Positions 9,297 through 17,288 of a stretch of DNA of 40,996 nucleotides are shown here, one piece after another (the stretch's first letter is position 1; the number at the start of each line of letters is the position of its first letter). The DNA comes from Patescibacteria group bacterium. Lineage in GTDB: Bacteria > Patescibacteriota > Patescibacteriia > Patescibacteriales > UBA12465. The stretch covers positions 1-40,996 of the forward strand of contig JAQICS010000057.1 in assembly GCA_027858435.1 (NCBI GenBank), read 5' to 3'. Under the pieces are notes generated by a model. It saw nothing but the letters and a program-made list of their open reading frames with translations. It was not told the origin of the DNA and made no database searches. The position numbers were made by a program, and so were the translations under genes.

Positions 9297-11534
9297 ATGG
9301 AAAAAGTATTTTCAAAAGAGTGGTTAGGCCGCACTCTATCTATTAAAACAGGCAAAATAGCCAAACAAGCTGATGCAGCTATTTGGGTTCAATACGGTGA
9401 AACAGTAGTTCAAGCAACTGTTGTTCAATCTAAGACAGAGCGTGGTGTTGATTTCTTCCCTCTTATGGTTGATTTAGAAGAAAAACTATACGCAGCTGGT
9501 ATTATTAAAGGTTCTCGCTGGATTAAAAGAGAGGGTCGCCCAACCGACCAAGCAGTATTAACTGGTAGAATGATTGATAGATCAATTAGACCTCTTTTTG
9601 ACGAAAGTGATCGACGTGATGTTCAAGTTATTATTACCGTTTTATCTGTTGATCAAGAAAATGATCATGACATCATATCTCTTGTAGCAGCTTCTGCTGC
9701 CCTATCTATTTCCGGAGTTGATTGGAAAGGTCCAATTGGTGGAATTAGAGTTGGCTTAATTGATGATAAATTTATTCTAAACCCAACTTATAAAGAACAA
9801 GCTGAAAGCTCACTTGATTTAATTGTGGCTGGAAATGAAGAAAAATCAATTATGATTGAAGCTGCGGCTGATGAATTACCAGAAGAAAAAATGGCAGAAG
9901 CAATTGCTCTTGGTCAAAAAGAGATGCAAGGCGCTATTTCTTTAATTAAGGAATTAAAAGAAGGTGTTGAAATAAAAGAAAACACTGTTAAAGTTGAAGA
10001 AAAAACTGAAGAAGAAATTGCTATTGAAAAAGAACAAGAAGAAAATCTTAAATTAGGCGAAGAATGGTTAAATGAAAATATTTCAAATATTTTATTCAAT
10101 CAAAAATATTACAGCAAAGGAGAAAGAAAAGCAGCCGTGTCTGCTATTAAAGATGGTTTAAAAGAATATTTAAAAGAAAAAGGAATTGAAAAAGATAAAG
10201 CAGCTACTGTAGTGAAAAAATTAGTAGAAAAAAAAGTTGATGAAGAAATTACTAGAGCTATTACTGAAGAGAAAAAGAGAGTTGATGGTAGAGCACTTGA
10301 TGAAATTAGAGATTTATCAGCTGAGGTTAGCTTACTTCCTAGAACTCATGGTTCATCATTGTTTTCACGAGGAGAAACTCAAGTAATGTCAATTATTACT
10401 TTAGCTGGTCCTGGAATGGAACAATCACTTGAAGGATTGGAAGGTCAAAGCACTAAAAGATACATGCATCATTACAACTTTCCCCCATATTCAGTTGGAG
10501 AAACTTCTCCTTTAAGAGGAACCGGTAGAAGAGAGGTTGGACATGGTGCTCTAGCTGAAAGAGCTCTACAACCTATGATTCCAAGTAAGGAAGAATTCCC
10601 ATATACAATTAGAGTTGTTAGTGAAACACTTGAATCAAATGGTTCATCATCAATGGCCTCTACTTGTGCTTCAACACTAGCCTTAATGGATGCTGGTATA
10701 CCAATTAAAAAACCAGTAGCTGGAATAGCAATGGGTCTTGCTTCTACTAAAAATTTAGAAAAATGGGTAGTCTTAACAGATATCCAAGACTTAGAAGATG
10801 GAGATGGAGGAATGGACTTTAAAATCACTGGAACAGACAAAGGTTTAACTGCTATTCAACTTGATACTAAAACAATGGGTATCACTAATGAAATAGTTAA
10901 CCAAACTTTAACTCAAGGAAGAAAAGCTTTAAATGAAATACTTGATGTAATAACTACTGCAATTCCTGAACCAAGAAAAGAAATGTCACCTCATGCTCCA
11001 AGACTTGTTAGCTTTAAAGTTGATCCAGAAAAAATCGGAGCTATTATTGGTCCTGGCGGAAAAATAATTAATAAGATTATTGAAGAAACTGATGTATCTA
11101 TCGATATCGAAGATGATGGACAAGTTATTATCTGTGGTAGTAATGCTGAAATGGTTAAAAACGCAGTTGGTCAAGTTAAAGAAATTGTTAAAGAATTTGA
11201 AGCTGGGGAAATTATCGAAGGTAAGGTTGTTAGAATACTTGACTTTGGAGTTTTCGTAGCCCTAAATGCTAATCAAGACGGAATGGTTCATGTTAGTGAA
11301 TTAGCTCCATACCGTATTGAAAAACCTAGCGATTTCTTAACTGTTGGTGATGTAGTTACTGTTAAGATTAAAGAAATTGATAGCCAAGGAAGAATCAACT
11401 TAACTATGAAAGGACTTGAAGAAAATGCGCAGTTATGGAAAGATGAAAAAGGTAAATCTACTAGCAACAGCTTTGGAAACAAAAACAATTACAACAATAA
11501 TTCAAGAAAACCTAATTTTAATAACAAAAAATAA
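9297..11534 (+). CDS. pnp: polyribonucleotide nucleotidyltransferase
   Basis: 745 aa; two RNase PH-like domains, KH (IGPGGKIINKIIEET) and S1 (GKVVRILDFGVFVAL) domains. Confidence 0.98.
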   Translation: MEKVFSKEWLGRTLSIKTGKIAKQADAAIWVQYGETVVQATVVQSKTERGVDFFPLMVDLEEKLYAAGIIKGSRWIKREGRPTDQAVLTGRMIDRSIRPLFDESDRRDVQVIITVLSVDQENDHDIISLVAASAALSISGVDWKGPIGGIRVGLIDDKFILNPTYKEQAESSLDLIVAGNEEKSIMIEAAADELPEEKMAEAIALGQKEMQGAISLIKELKEGVEIKENTVKVEEKTEEEIAIEKEQEENLKLGEEWLNENISNILFNQKYYSKGERKAAVSAIKDGLKEYLKEKGIEKDKAATVVKKLVEKKVDEEITRAITEEKKRVDGRALDEIRDLSAEVSLLPRTHGSSLFSRGETQVMSIITLAGPGMEQSLEGLEGQSTKRYMHHYNFPPYSVGETSPLRGTGRREVGHGALAERALQPMIPSKEEFPYTIRVVSETLESNGSSSMASTCASTLALMDAGIPIKKPVAGIAMGLASTKNLEKWVVLTDIQDLEDGDGGMDFKITGTDKGLTAIQLDTKTMGITNEIVNQTLTQGRKALNEILDVITTAIPEPRKEMSPHAPRLVSFKVDPEKIGAIIGPGGKIINKIIEETDVSIDIEDDGQVIICGSNAEMVKNAVGQVKEIVKEFEAGEIIEGKVVRILDFGVFVALNANQDGMVHVSELAPYRIEKPSDFLTVGDVVTVKIKEIDSQGRINLTMKGLEENAQLWKDEKGKSTSNSFGNKNNYNNNSRKPNFNNKK

Positions 11535-11601
11535 TTAATATTGACTTTTTAATAATAATTAGTTACTATTATCCAATAAAATTAACTGAATAAGAAAAAT
11601 T

Positions 11602-12051
11602 ATGTTAGCAATCAAATTATCCCAAAGAGGAAAAAAGAATAAAAGGATGTTCCGCCTAGTAATTTCTGAAAAAAGCCGTGACCCATTTGGCAGAGTTTTA
11701 GAATCACTTGGTTCATATAATCCCCATTCTAAAGAATTAATCGCTAAAAGCGATAGAATTAACTACTGGATTTCTAAAGGTGCACAAATGACTCCTAGTG
11801 TTAATAATCTTTTAATCGCCAACAAATTAATTGAAGGTGACAAGAGAGCTGCTTCAAAACCAGGAAAAAAGAGTGAAAAGCGTCAAGCTCAAATTCAAGC
11901 TAAAGAAGAAAAAAGAAAAGCTGAAGCTGAAAAGAAAGAAGAAGCAAAAAAAGAAGAGGTCAAAGAAGAACCTAAAGAAGAGGTCAAAGAAGAGCCTAAA
12001 GAAGAAAAGAAAGAAACAGAAGTAGGAGAAGAAAAGAAAGAAGATAAATAA
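11602..12051 (+). CDS. rpsP: 30S ribosomal protein S16 with long K/E-rich C-terminal tail
   Basis: MLAIKLSQRGKKNKRMFRLVISEKSRDPFGRVLESLGSYNPHSK, WISKGAQMTPSVNNLL. Confidence 0.95.
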   Translation: MLAIKLSQRGKKNKRMFRLVISEKSRDPFGRVLESLGSYNPHSKELIAKSDRINYWISKGAQMTPSVNNLLIANKLIEGDKRAASKPGKKSEKRQAQIQAKEEKRKAEAEKKEEAKKEEVKEEPKEEVKEEPKEEKKETEVGEEKKEDK

Positions 12052-12052
12052 A

Positions 12053-12082
12053 TTGACAACAAAACACTAAATTTGTTATGAT
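12053..12082 (+). promoter_or_regulatory. sigma70-type promoter upstream of the KH-domain gene
   Basis: TTGACA (12053-12058), 18-nt spacer, TATGAT (12077-12082). Confidence 0.65.
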
Positions 12083-12185
12083 AGTAACATAAAGCCTTGA
12101 TAAAGGCCGTTATTTAATAAATATCTTCATATTTTAAATTTATGACAATTGTTATAATTTAAGAACTTGAAGACGAAAGAAAACT

Positions 12186-12521
12186 ATGGAAGAACAAGAC
12201 AAGGAGTTTTTAGAAATGGTGGTAAAAAGCATCGTTAACCACCCAGACGATGTAGTAGTTGATCGTACGATCGATGAAAGAGGAGTCTTATTAACTCTTA
12301 AGACTAATCCTGCTGACATGGGCTATGTTATTGGACGTAAGGGCCAAACAGCTCAATCAATCAGAACTCTATTAAAAATCATCGGTGCTAAGAATAATTC
12401 TCGAGTTAACCTCAAGATTTATGATCCAGAAGGAGATAATCGTCAAGAATCTCGTTCAGAAGAAAAACCTTCTAACGATGAAAAAGTTGACACTTCTGCT
12501 TTAGATGATTTAAATATCTAA
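12186..12521 (+). CDS. KH domain RNA-binding protein (KhpA/YlqC-like)
   Basis: VKSIVNHPDDVVV...GYVIGRKGQTAQSIRTLLKIIGAKNNSRVNLKIYDPEG. Confidence 0.87.
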   Translation: MEEQDKEFLEMVVKSIVNHPDDVVVDRTIDERGVLLTLKTNPADMGYVIGRKGQTAQSIRTLLKIIGAKNNSRVNLKIYDPEGDNRQESRSEEKPSNDEKVDTSALDDLNI

Positions 12522-12539
12522 ATAGAAATATTTGAAAAA

Positions 12540-12571
12540 AGATCCTGTATTTATATAGGGTCTTTTTTTTA
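12540..12571 (+). terminator. intrinsic terminator
   Basis: AGATCCTGTA-ttta-TATAGGGTCT followed by a T run. Confidence 0.75.
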
Positions 12572-12618
12572 TTATCAAAACTGGACTTTTTTTTCGTTTT
12601 CTTTTAAACTTAATTGTT

Positions 12619-13623
12619 ATGAAAAATTATGAAGAAAAACTTAAAAAAGCCTGGCAGATAATTGTAAATAGTAAAAATGTATTACTTATTGGCCACCTAT
12701 CCCCTGACTCTGATGCTCTTTCATCGGTAAGTGTTTTTATTGATGTTCTATCATCTCTTCAAATAGACTACTACGCCTTTACTCTTCTTAAAAAAGAAAA
12801 TGAATACGAATATATTCCTCATAGTGAAAAAATACAAAACACTCCGCCCAAGACTTTAAAAAATTTTGATGCAATTATTGTCTTTGATTGTGGTTCAATT
12901 GAGAGAACCGCTCTTGAAAAAGAGATTCTTGAAACAAAGATAAATAAGTCTGCATACATAATAGATATTGACCACCACCAGAAAGCTTCAAATTACGCTG
13001 ACATTGAAATTAGACGACAAGATAAGGCTTCAACCAGTATGATTGTTTATGATGTTTTAAAAGCTAACAATTGGCCTATTACTAAAAACATTAGCGAAGC
13101 AGTTCTAAGTGGAATAATTGGTGATACTGGTTGCTTTACCCATTCAAATTCTTCAGCTGAAGCAATTAAAGTAGCAGCTGAAACATTAAGCTATGGCGCC
13201 GCTTTTCATAAAATAATTAAAGAAAGTACCAATAAAAGCAATCTTTTATCTCTAAAGATTTGGGGGAAAATGATTGATAATATTCATTTTAATAGAAAAA
13301 CTGGTTTAATAAGCTCGGGTATTACAGAGAAAGAATTAAATGACTTAGAAGATAATGAAGAAGATGATAAAGCCGTAGAGGACCTATTTGGAATAATAGT
13401 TTCATTTATCTGTTCAATTAAGGATGTAAAAGTGGCTCTTCTTTTGCGCGAAGAAAAGGGTATTATCAAAGGTAGCTTAAGAACAAATCAAGACTATATT
13501 GATGTTTCAAAAATTGCTTCTCAGTTTGGTGGAGGTGGACACAAAAAAGCAGCTGGATTTTCTCGCAAAGGGTATTTAGAGAGAACAGAAACTGGCTGGA
13601 AGATAAGAAATATACAAAAATAG
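12619..13623 (+). CDS. DHH/DHHA1 phosphoesterase (NrnA-like oligoribonuclease/pAp phosphatase)
   Basis: GHLSPDSDALSS, VFDCGS, IDIDHHQKAS, GIIGDTGCF, FGGGGHKKAAGF. Confidence 0.9.
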   Translation: MKNYEEKLKKAWQIIVNSKNVLLIGHLSPDSDALSSVSVFIDVLSSLQIDYYAFTLLKKENEYEYIPHSEKIQNTPPKTLKNFDAIIVFDCGSIERTALEKEILETKINKSAYIIDIDHHQKASNYADIEIRRQDKASTSMIVYDVLKANNWPITKNISEAVLSGIIGDTGCFTHSNSSAEAIKVAAETLSYGAAFHKIIKESTNKSNLLSLKIWGKMIDNIHFNRKTGLISSGITEKELNDLEDNEEDDKAVEDLFGIIVSFICSIKDVKVALLLREEKGIIKGSLRTNQDYIDVSKIASQFGGGGHKKAAGFSRKGYLERTETGWKIRNIQK

Positions 13624-13660
13624 TAATATTTGCTATATTTAAAGCATAAAGATATTCTTT

Positions 13661-14032
13661 ATGGTTACAAAAAAAGAAATAAAAAAGTTAAAGTTATCAG
13701 CTAGAATTAGTGGAACTATACTTCTTTTAATAATCCTACCTCTTTATCTTGGTGGCTACCCTCTTCCTAGTTTTAGTTTGTCTTTTTTTGAAAATCTTTG
13801 GCTAATTATTATACCTATTTTTCTAGCCGGATTTATAATTGGCTGGAAATGGGAAAAACTAGCAGGATACACTATTACTATTCCTATTATCCTAGGTTTT
13901 GTTATTTCCATTATAGTTAATAAAAGTCCCGCCATATTAATGGCCCTACCCTTAATTCCCGGAATACTTTATTTAACTTATTATTACCAAAATAATAAGT
14001 TAAATACTAAAACAAATAAAAAATTCAATTGA
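13661..14032 (+). CDS. small integral membrane protein
   Basis: 123 aa, about four hydrophobic segments, located between nrnA-like gene and trmD. Confidence 0.6.
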   Translation: MVTKKEIKKLKLSARISGTILLLIILPLYLGGYPLPSFSLSFFENLWLIIIPIFLAGFIIGWKWEKLAGYTITIPIILGFVISIIVNKSPAILMALPLIPGILYLTYYYQNNKLNTKTNKKFN

Positions 14033-14051
14033 ATAGATCTTAAATACAATT

Positions 14052-14717
14052 ATGAAATTTAATGTAATTACAATTTTTCCAGAAATTATAAACTCCTATT
14101 TCCAAGAAGGAATTTTAAAAAAAGCGGTTGATAATAAATATATAAAAATAAATACTATTAATCCCCGGGATTTTACCACTGATAAACATCAAACTGTTGA
14201 TGATACTCCCTACGGTGGTGGAGCAGGGATGCTTCTTAAAATAGACCCTCTTTATAAAGCTTTAAAATCCATTAAAGCTAAGAAGGGTTTAAAAACAAAA
14301 AAAATCGTTCTTCTTTCAGCTAGTGGAAAAAAATGGAATCAAAAAAAAGTTAAAGAATATTCAAAGTTAAAAGAGTTAACGTTAATCTCTGGGCGCTACG
14401 AAGGCGTAGATGAGCGAATTAAGGAATTTATAGACGAAGAGATATCAATTGGTGATTATGTTCTCACAGGCGGCGAGCTAGCCGCTCTAACTATTATTGA
14501 TTCGACAACTAGGCTTATCCCTTCTGTTCTAGGAAACAACGAAAGTATAATTGAAGAATCTCATAGTCAAGAAGGAATAGGTGAGTACCCACAATACACC
14601 AGACCGGAAACTTTTAAAATAGGAAATAAAAGATTAACAGTTCCAAAAATTCTCTTATCAGGTGATCATAAAAAAATTAAAGAATGGAGAGAGAATAAAT
14701 CTAAGAAGCTTTCTTAA
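14052..14717 (+). CDS. trmD: tRNA (guanine-N1)-methyltransferase
   Basis: MKFNVITIFPEI, DDTPYGGGAGML, LISGRYEGVDERI, SIGDYVLTGGELA. Confidence 0.97.
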   Translation: MKFNVITIFPEIINSYFQEGILKKAVDNKYIKINTINPRDFTTDKHQTVDDTPYGGGAGMLLKIDPLYKALKSIKAKKGLKTKKIVLLSASGKKWNQKKVKEYSKLKELTLISGRYEGVDERIKEFIDEEISIGDYVLTGGELAALTIIDSTTRLIPSVLGNNESIIEESHSQEGIGEYPQYTRPETFKIGNKRLTVPKILLSGDHKKIKEWRENKSKKLS

Positions 14718-14746
14718 TAAACTTATATATTTCTAGATAAGAAAAA

Positions 14747-14773
14747 AGAACCTTATATTAAGGTTCTTTATTT
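14747..14773. terminator. bidirectional intrinsic terminator between convergent genes
   Basis: AGAACCTTA-tat-TAAGGTTCT with A-rich left flank and T-rich right flank. Confidence 0.8.
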
Positions 14774-15307
14774 TTAAAATAACAAATGAACAAACAAAGC
14801 TACAGAAATAATTGAAAGAGTTGCTGAAAATAAAACTGGTTTGTGTTCTCCAATTTTAAACCAGGCAATAAATAAAATAACAGCAACCACAACAGAGTAA
14901 AATGCAACTAATAGACCACTTATTTCCATTCTAATCAAAGCTGTTAAAACTTGTGCCCAAATAGTCCAATACATAAATAGTGTATAAAAGCCCCAAGTTT
15001 CTCTTTTAATCTCTTTTTTACTGTCTAAGTCATCTTCTTCATTTTTATCAATCTTTTTTTTCACAGTCTTGCTTATTCTTTGCATTAGACTGGATAAAAA
15101 AGAAAGAAAGAAGAGAAAAAAACTGAGCGATCCTAATGAAATATCGGCAATATAATTATTGCTAATTAAATTAAAAGAGAAAAATACATAAAATATTATT
15201 GTAAAAAACAATATATTCAATAAACTTTGCCAATATCTTTTTGTTTCAACTAAACCAATTCCAATCCATAGAATTGAAAGAACGAAAATTACGATAATTT
15301 TTTCCAT
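14774..15307 (-). CDS. membrane protein of unknown function
   Basis: 177 aa with multiple hydrophobic segments. Confidence 0.65.
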   Translation of the reverse strand: MEKIIVIFVLSILWIGIGLVETKRYWQSLLNILFFTIIFYVFFSFNLISNNYIADISLGSLSFFLFFLSFLSSLMQRISKTVKKKIDKNEEDDLDSKKEIKRETWGFYTLFMYWTIWAQVLTALIRMEISGLLVAFYSVVVAVILFIAWFKIGEHKPVLFSATLSIISVALFVHLLF

Positions 15308-15310
15308 TTT

Positions 15311-15856
15311 TTATAATTTTAGTGATAAAACAAATGAAATTAAAAGGAGTAAAAAACTAGTTATAAAATAAATATTTCTATAACCATTTTTATAGCCCGA
15401 CATTACTTGAAAGACAGCTGCACAAAAAAGAGCAACAATAATTGCTATAGATACAACTAATAATTCATCAAAGTTTAACAAACATAAAATCCATATTAAA
15501 AAAACTAAAAAGAAAATAAAGTATATAACCGGTAAGGTTTTTAATAAAAACCTATCGTACTTAACCTTTTTGTTTTCTTTGTTTTTTAATCCATGAAAAG
15601 TTTTTTGTGTTCCACTAAAAACAAAAAATGAAGTTAATGAAAAAATTATCATCATTTGTTTAGAAATTTCTTTAAGAAAAATAAAGAAACTATCTGGGTC
15701 ATATTCTCCTCTGTTTGTCGCAATTATAAATAAAAACGAGCTTGTAAACAGATAAATTACTACAACGATAGCTAGTTTATAGCCAAACTTTATCCTAATT
15801 AAAGCTAAAAATAGCAAAATTAAGAAAAATATTATTCCAATCAGTTCAACGCTCAT
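15311..15856 (-). CDS. membrane protein of unknown function
   Basis: ORF to 15907; start proposed at Met 18 (MSVELIGIIFF); multiple hydrophobic segments. Confidence 0.6.
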   Translation of the reverse strand: MSVELIGIIFFLILLFLALIRIKFGYKLAIVVVIYLFTSSFLFIIATNRGEYDPDSFFIFLKEISKQMMIIFSLTSFFVFSGTQKTFHGLKNKENKKVKYDRFLLKTLPVIYFIFFLVFLIWILCLLNFDELLVVSIAIIVALFCAAVFQVMSGYKNGYRNIYFITSFLLLLISFVLSLKL

Positions 15857-15898
15857 GATATTTAGTTTTAAATGTTCGAAAATATTAATTAACAGTTT

Positions 15899-15927
15899 AT
15901 AATACAAAAATTTTAGCTATATGTCAA
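15899..15927 (-). promoter_or_regulatory. sigma70-type promoter for the 15856/15307 membrane protein pair
   Basis: Minus strand TTGACA (15922-15927), 17-nt spacer, TATTAT (15899-15904). Confidence 0.6.
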
Positions 15928-15978
15928 CAAAAAAACCGTTTTTGTTAGTTATCAGTGATAATGTCATAGTAGATGTTC

Positions 15979-16004
15979 AATAGAAATGTCATAGTGGCGG
16001 GACA
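15979..16004. repeat. 26-bp direct repeat, left copy
   Basis: AATAGAAATGTCATAGTGGCGGGACA, identical to 17263-17288. Confidence 0.95.
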
Positions 16005-16005
16005 T

Positions 16006-16028
16006 TATGTTCCATAGCTTGAACATTA
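16006..16028. repeat. 23-bp dispersed imperfect palindrome, copy 1
   Basis: TATGTTCCATAGCTTGAACATTA, identical to 36915-36937; ATGTTC-N8-GAACAT dyad. Confidence 0.95.
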
Positions 16029-16036
16029 GCATATAT

Positions 16037-16079
16037 AAAAAAGAAAAAGGGTTATCCACGTTGATATTGTGAATAACCC
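16037..16079 (-). terminator. intrinsic terminator of the orphan gene
   Basis: GGGTTAT (16049-16055)/ATAACCC (16073-16079) hairpin; minus-strand continuation is TTTTTCTTTTTT. Confidence 0.8.
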
Positions 16080-16163
16080 CTAAAAATTTGTCTTGATCGC
16101 CTTCGGCGAAAATTCAAGAATCAAGAAATCAAAAGACTCAAAAATTCAAAACATCAAGGTTCA

Positions 16164-17027
16164 CTACTGCGGAAGCAAAGCCGACGCGGACCCGGAGCAA
16201 CTAGAGGGAAAGCCAACCTCGCCGTCGCCGAAGCCAACCTCGCCGTCACGGTACCAGAAGTACGGGGCGCTCGAGAAGCCGCTATCGGCATCACCAGCAC
16301 AGTCGATCCAAAGATCATTATCGTGCTGAAGCCGTTCCGGGTGTGTTAGAATCATAATCGCGATGGCAAAAGCCCCAAGACCGAATTCGCTGGCGTTCAT
16401 GACTTCGAGTGCCCGGCGAACCGAAAAACCCCTGTAACGAAGACCAAACTGAGCTGGAACGATGAGAATATCGTAATCCTTCTGTTCATCACCGAGCTTC
16501 TGGAATGCCTTGCTGGACTTCTGCGACTGACGGAGATACTGCGGACCGAGCAAGCCTTCACGGCAGTTGTAGAACACGTCGATTCTGGTCTGCTTGATCA
16601 GGTCGAGCACCTTCTGTAGGGCTTTGCCGTAAGTCGGTGCGATCTTCTCCCACCTCGGAATAGCGAACCATCCCTCGGCGTTTGGGGGAAGTTCTACTTC
16701 AGCCAGTTTCTCATCGGCGTAGCCAATCCCGGGGAACAACTCGCGCAACCGGTTGGTCTGCTCAGTGATTCCCCTTCCCTTGGGCTTGTAGCCGGAGAGG
16801 TAGCCGGAGAGGTAGCCGTAGTTGGATATCCTTTCCTCATCTTTAAACTGATTGCTCACGGTGAGTTCACGGATAGCGGTCACGATCCTTGCCTGGAATT
16901 TGTCGCCATTTTTAAAGAGTTTCTGAAACCCATCTTTGTTAGGTCCAACTTCGGTAAGTGCCTTGTCTGCAGCGTCTTCGACAAACCTTTTATACTGCTT
17001 TTTCTGTCCTGCGGTGATCACTTTCAT
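16164..17027 (-). CDS. orphan protein of unknown function encoded by a GC-rich gene
   Basis: 287 aa, composition clearly unlike neighbours; SD AAGGAGG just upstream of ATG at 17027; bracketed by promoter and terminator. Confidence 0.82.
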   Translation of the reverse strand: MKVITAGQKKQYKRFVEDAADKALTEVGPNKDGFQKLFKNGDKFQARIVTAIRELTVSNQFKDEERISNYGYLSGYLSGYKPKGRGITEQTNRLRELFPGIGYADEKLAEVELPPNAEGWFAIPRWEKIAPTYGKALQKVLDLIKQTRIDVFYNCREGLLGPQYLRQSQKSSKAFQKLGDEQKDYDILIVPAQFGLRYRGFSVRRALEVMNASEFGLGAFAIAIMILTHPERLQHDNDLWIDCAGDADSGFSSAPYFWYRDGEVGFGDGEVGFPSSCSGSASALLPQ

Positions 17028-17089
17028 AGTGTCATCCTCCTTAATTTTAGATTTACCCGAATCGCTCGAGTTAAGCGACTTGCTTCTTT

Positions 17090-17145
17090 ATGAAGCGAGT
17101 ATAGTAAAAACCCTTTATTTAGGACGTTCACTATACTCGCTTCAT
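17090..17145. repeat. 16-bp perfect inverted repeat in the orphan gene leader
   Basis: ATGAAGCGAGTATAGT (17090-17105) and ACTATACTCGCTTCAT (17130-17145), 24-nt loop. Confidence 0.95.
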
Positions 17146-17207
17146 AACAGTAAAAACAATAAAACCTTTAATTTACCTACTTTTAAAGGAACTTATATTA
17201 ATGACTA

Positions 17208-17236
17208 ATTATAGTAAAATATGACAAATATGTCAA
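17208..17236 (-). promoter_or_regulatory. consensus sigma70 promoter of the orphan gene
   Basis: Minus strand TTGACA (17231-17236), 17-nt spacer, TATAAT (17208-17213). Confidence 0.8.
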
Positions 17237-17262
17237 GCTAAGAAAATAAAATGTAATTTCAA

Positions 17263-17288
17263 AATAGAAATGTCATAGTGGCGGGACA
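17263..17288. repeat. 26-bp direct repeat, right copy
   Basis: AATAGAAATGTCATAGTGGCGGGACA, identical to 15979-16004. Confidence 0.95.

Noticed and set aside
11831-12025. 64-aa lysine-rich ORF in the +1 frame of rpsP
   Set aside because: Alternative-frame reading of the repetitive AAG/GAA tail of S16.
16006-16028. LexA/SOS box interpretation of the ATGTTC-N8-GAACAT palindrome
   Set aside because: Half-site orientation and spacing do not match the GAAC-N4-GTTC or CTGT-N8-ACAG patterns, and the copies are not at recA or other DNA repair promoters here.
16093-16329. 78-aa plus-strand ORF, and 16936-17208 plus-strand ORF
   Set aside because: Antisense to the orphan gene, its leader and its terminator; no SD or promoter of their own seen.
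17090-17145. CRISPR-like interpretation of repeats in the orphan gene leader
   Set aside because: Only one inverted pair, no regularly spaced direct repeats, no cas genes in the window.
17208-17236. Treating the consensus promoter of the orphan gene as exceptional in itself
   Set aside because: Several native promoters here (23S, candidate ncRNA, rpsA, 15856 gene) are also close to TTGACA/TATAAT, so strength alone is not evidence of foreign origin.
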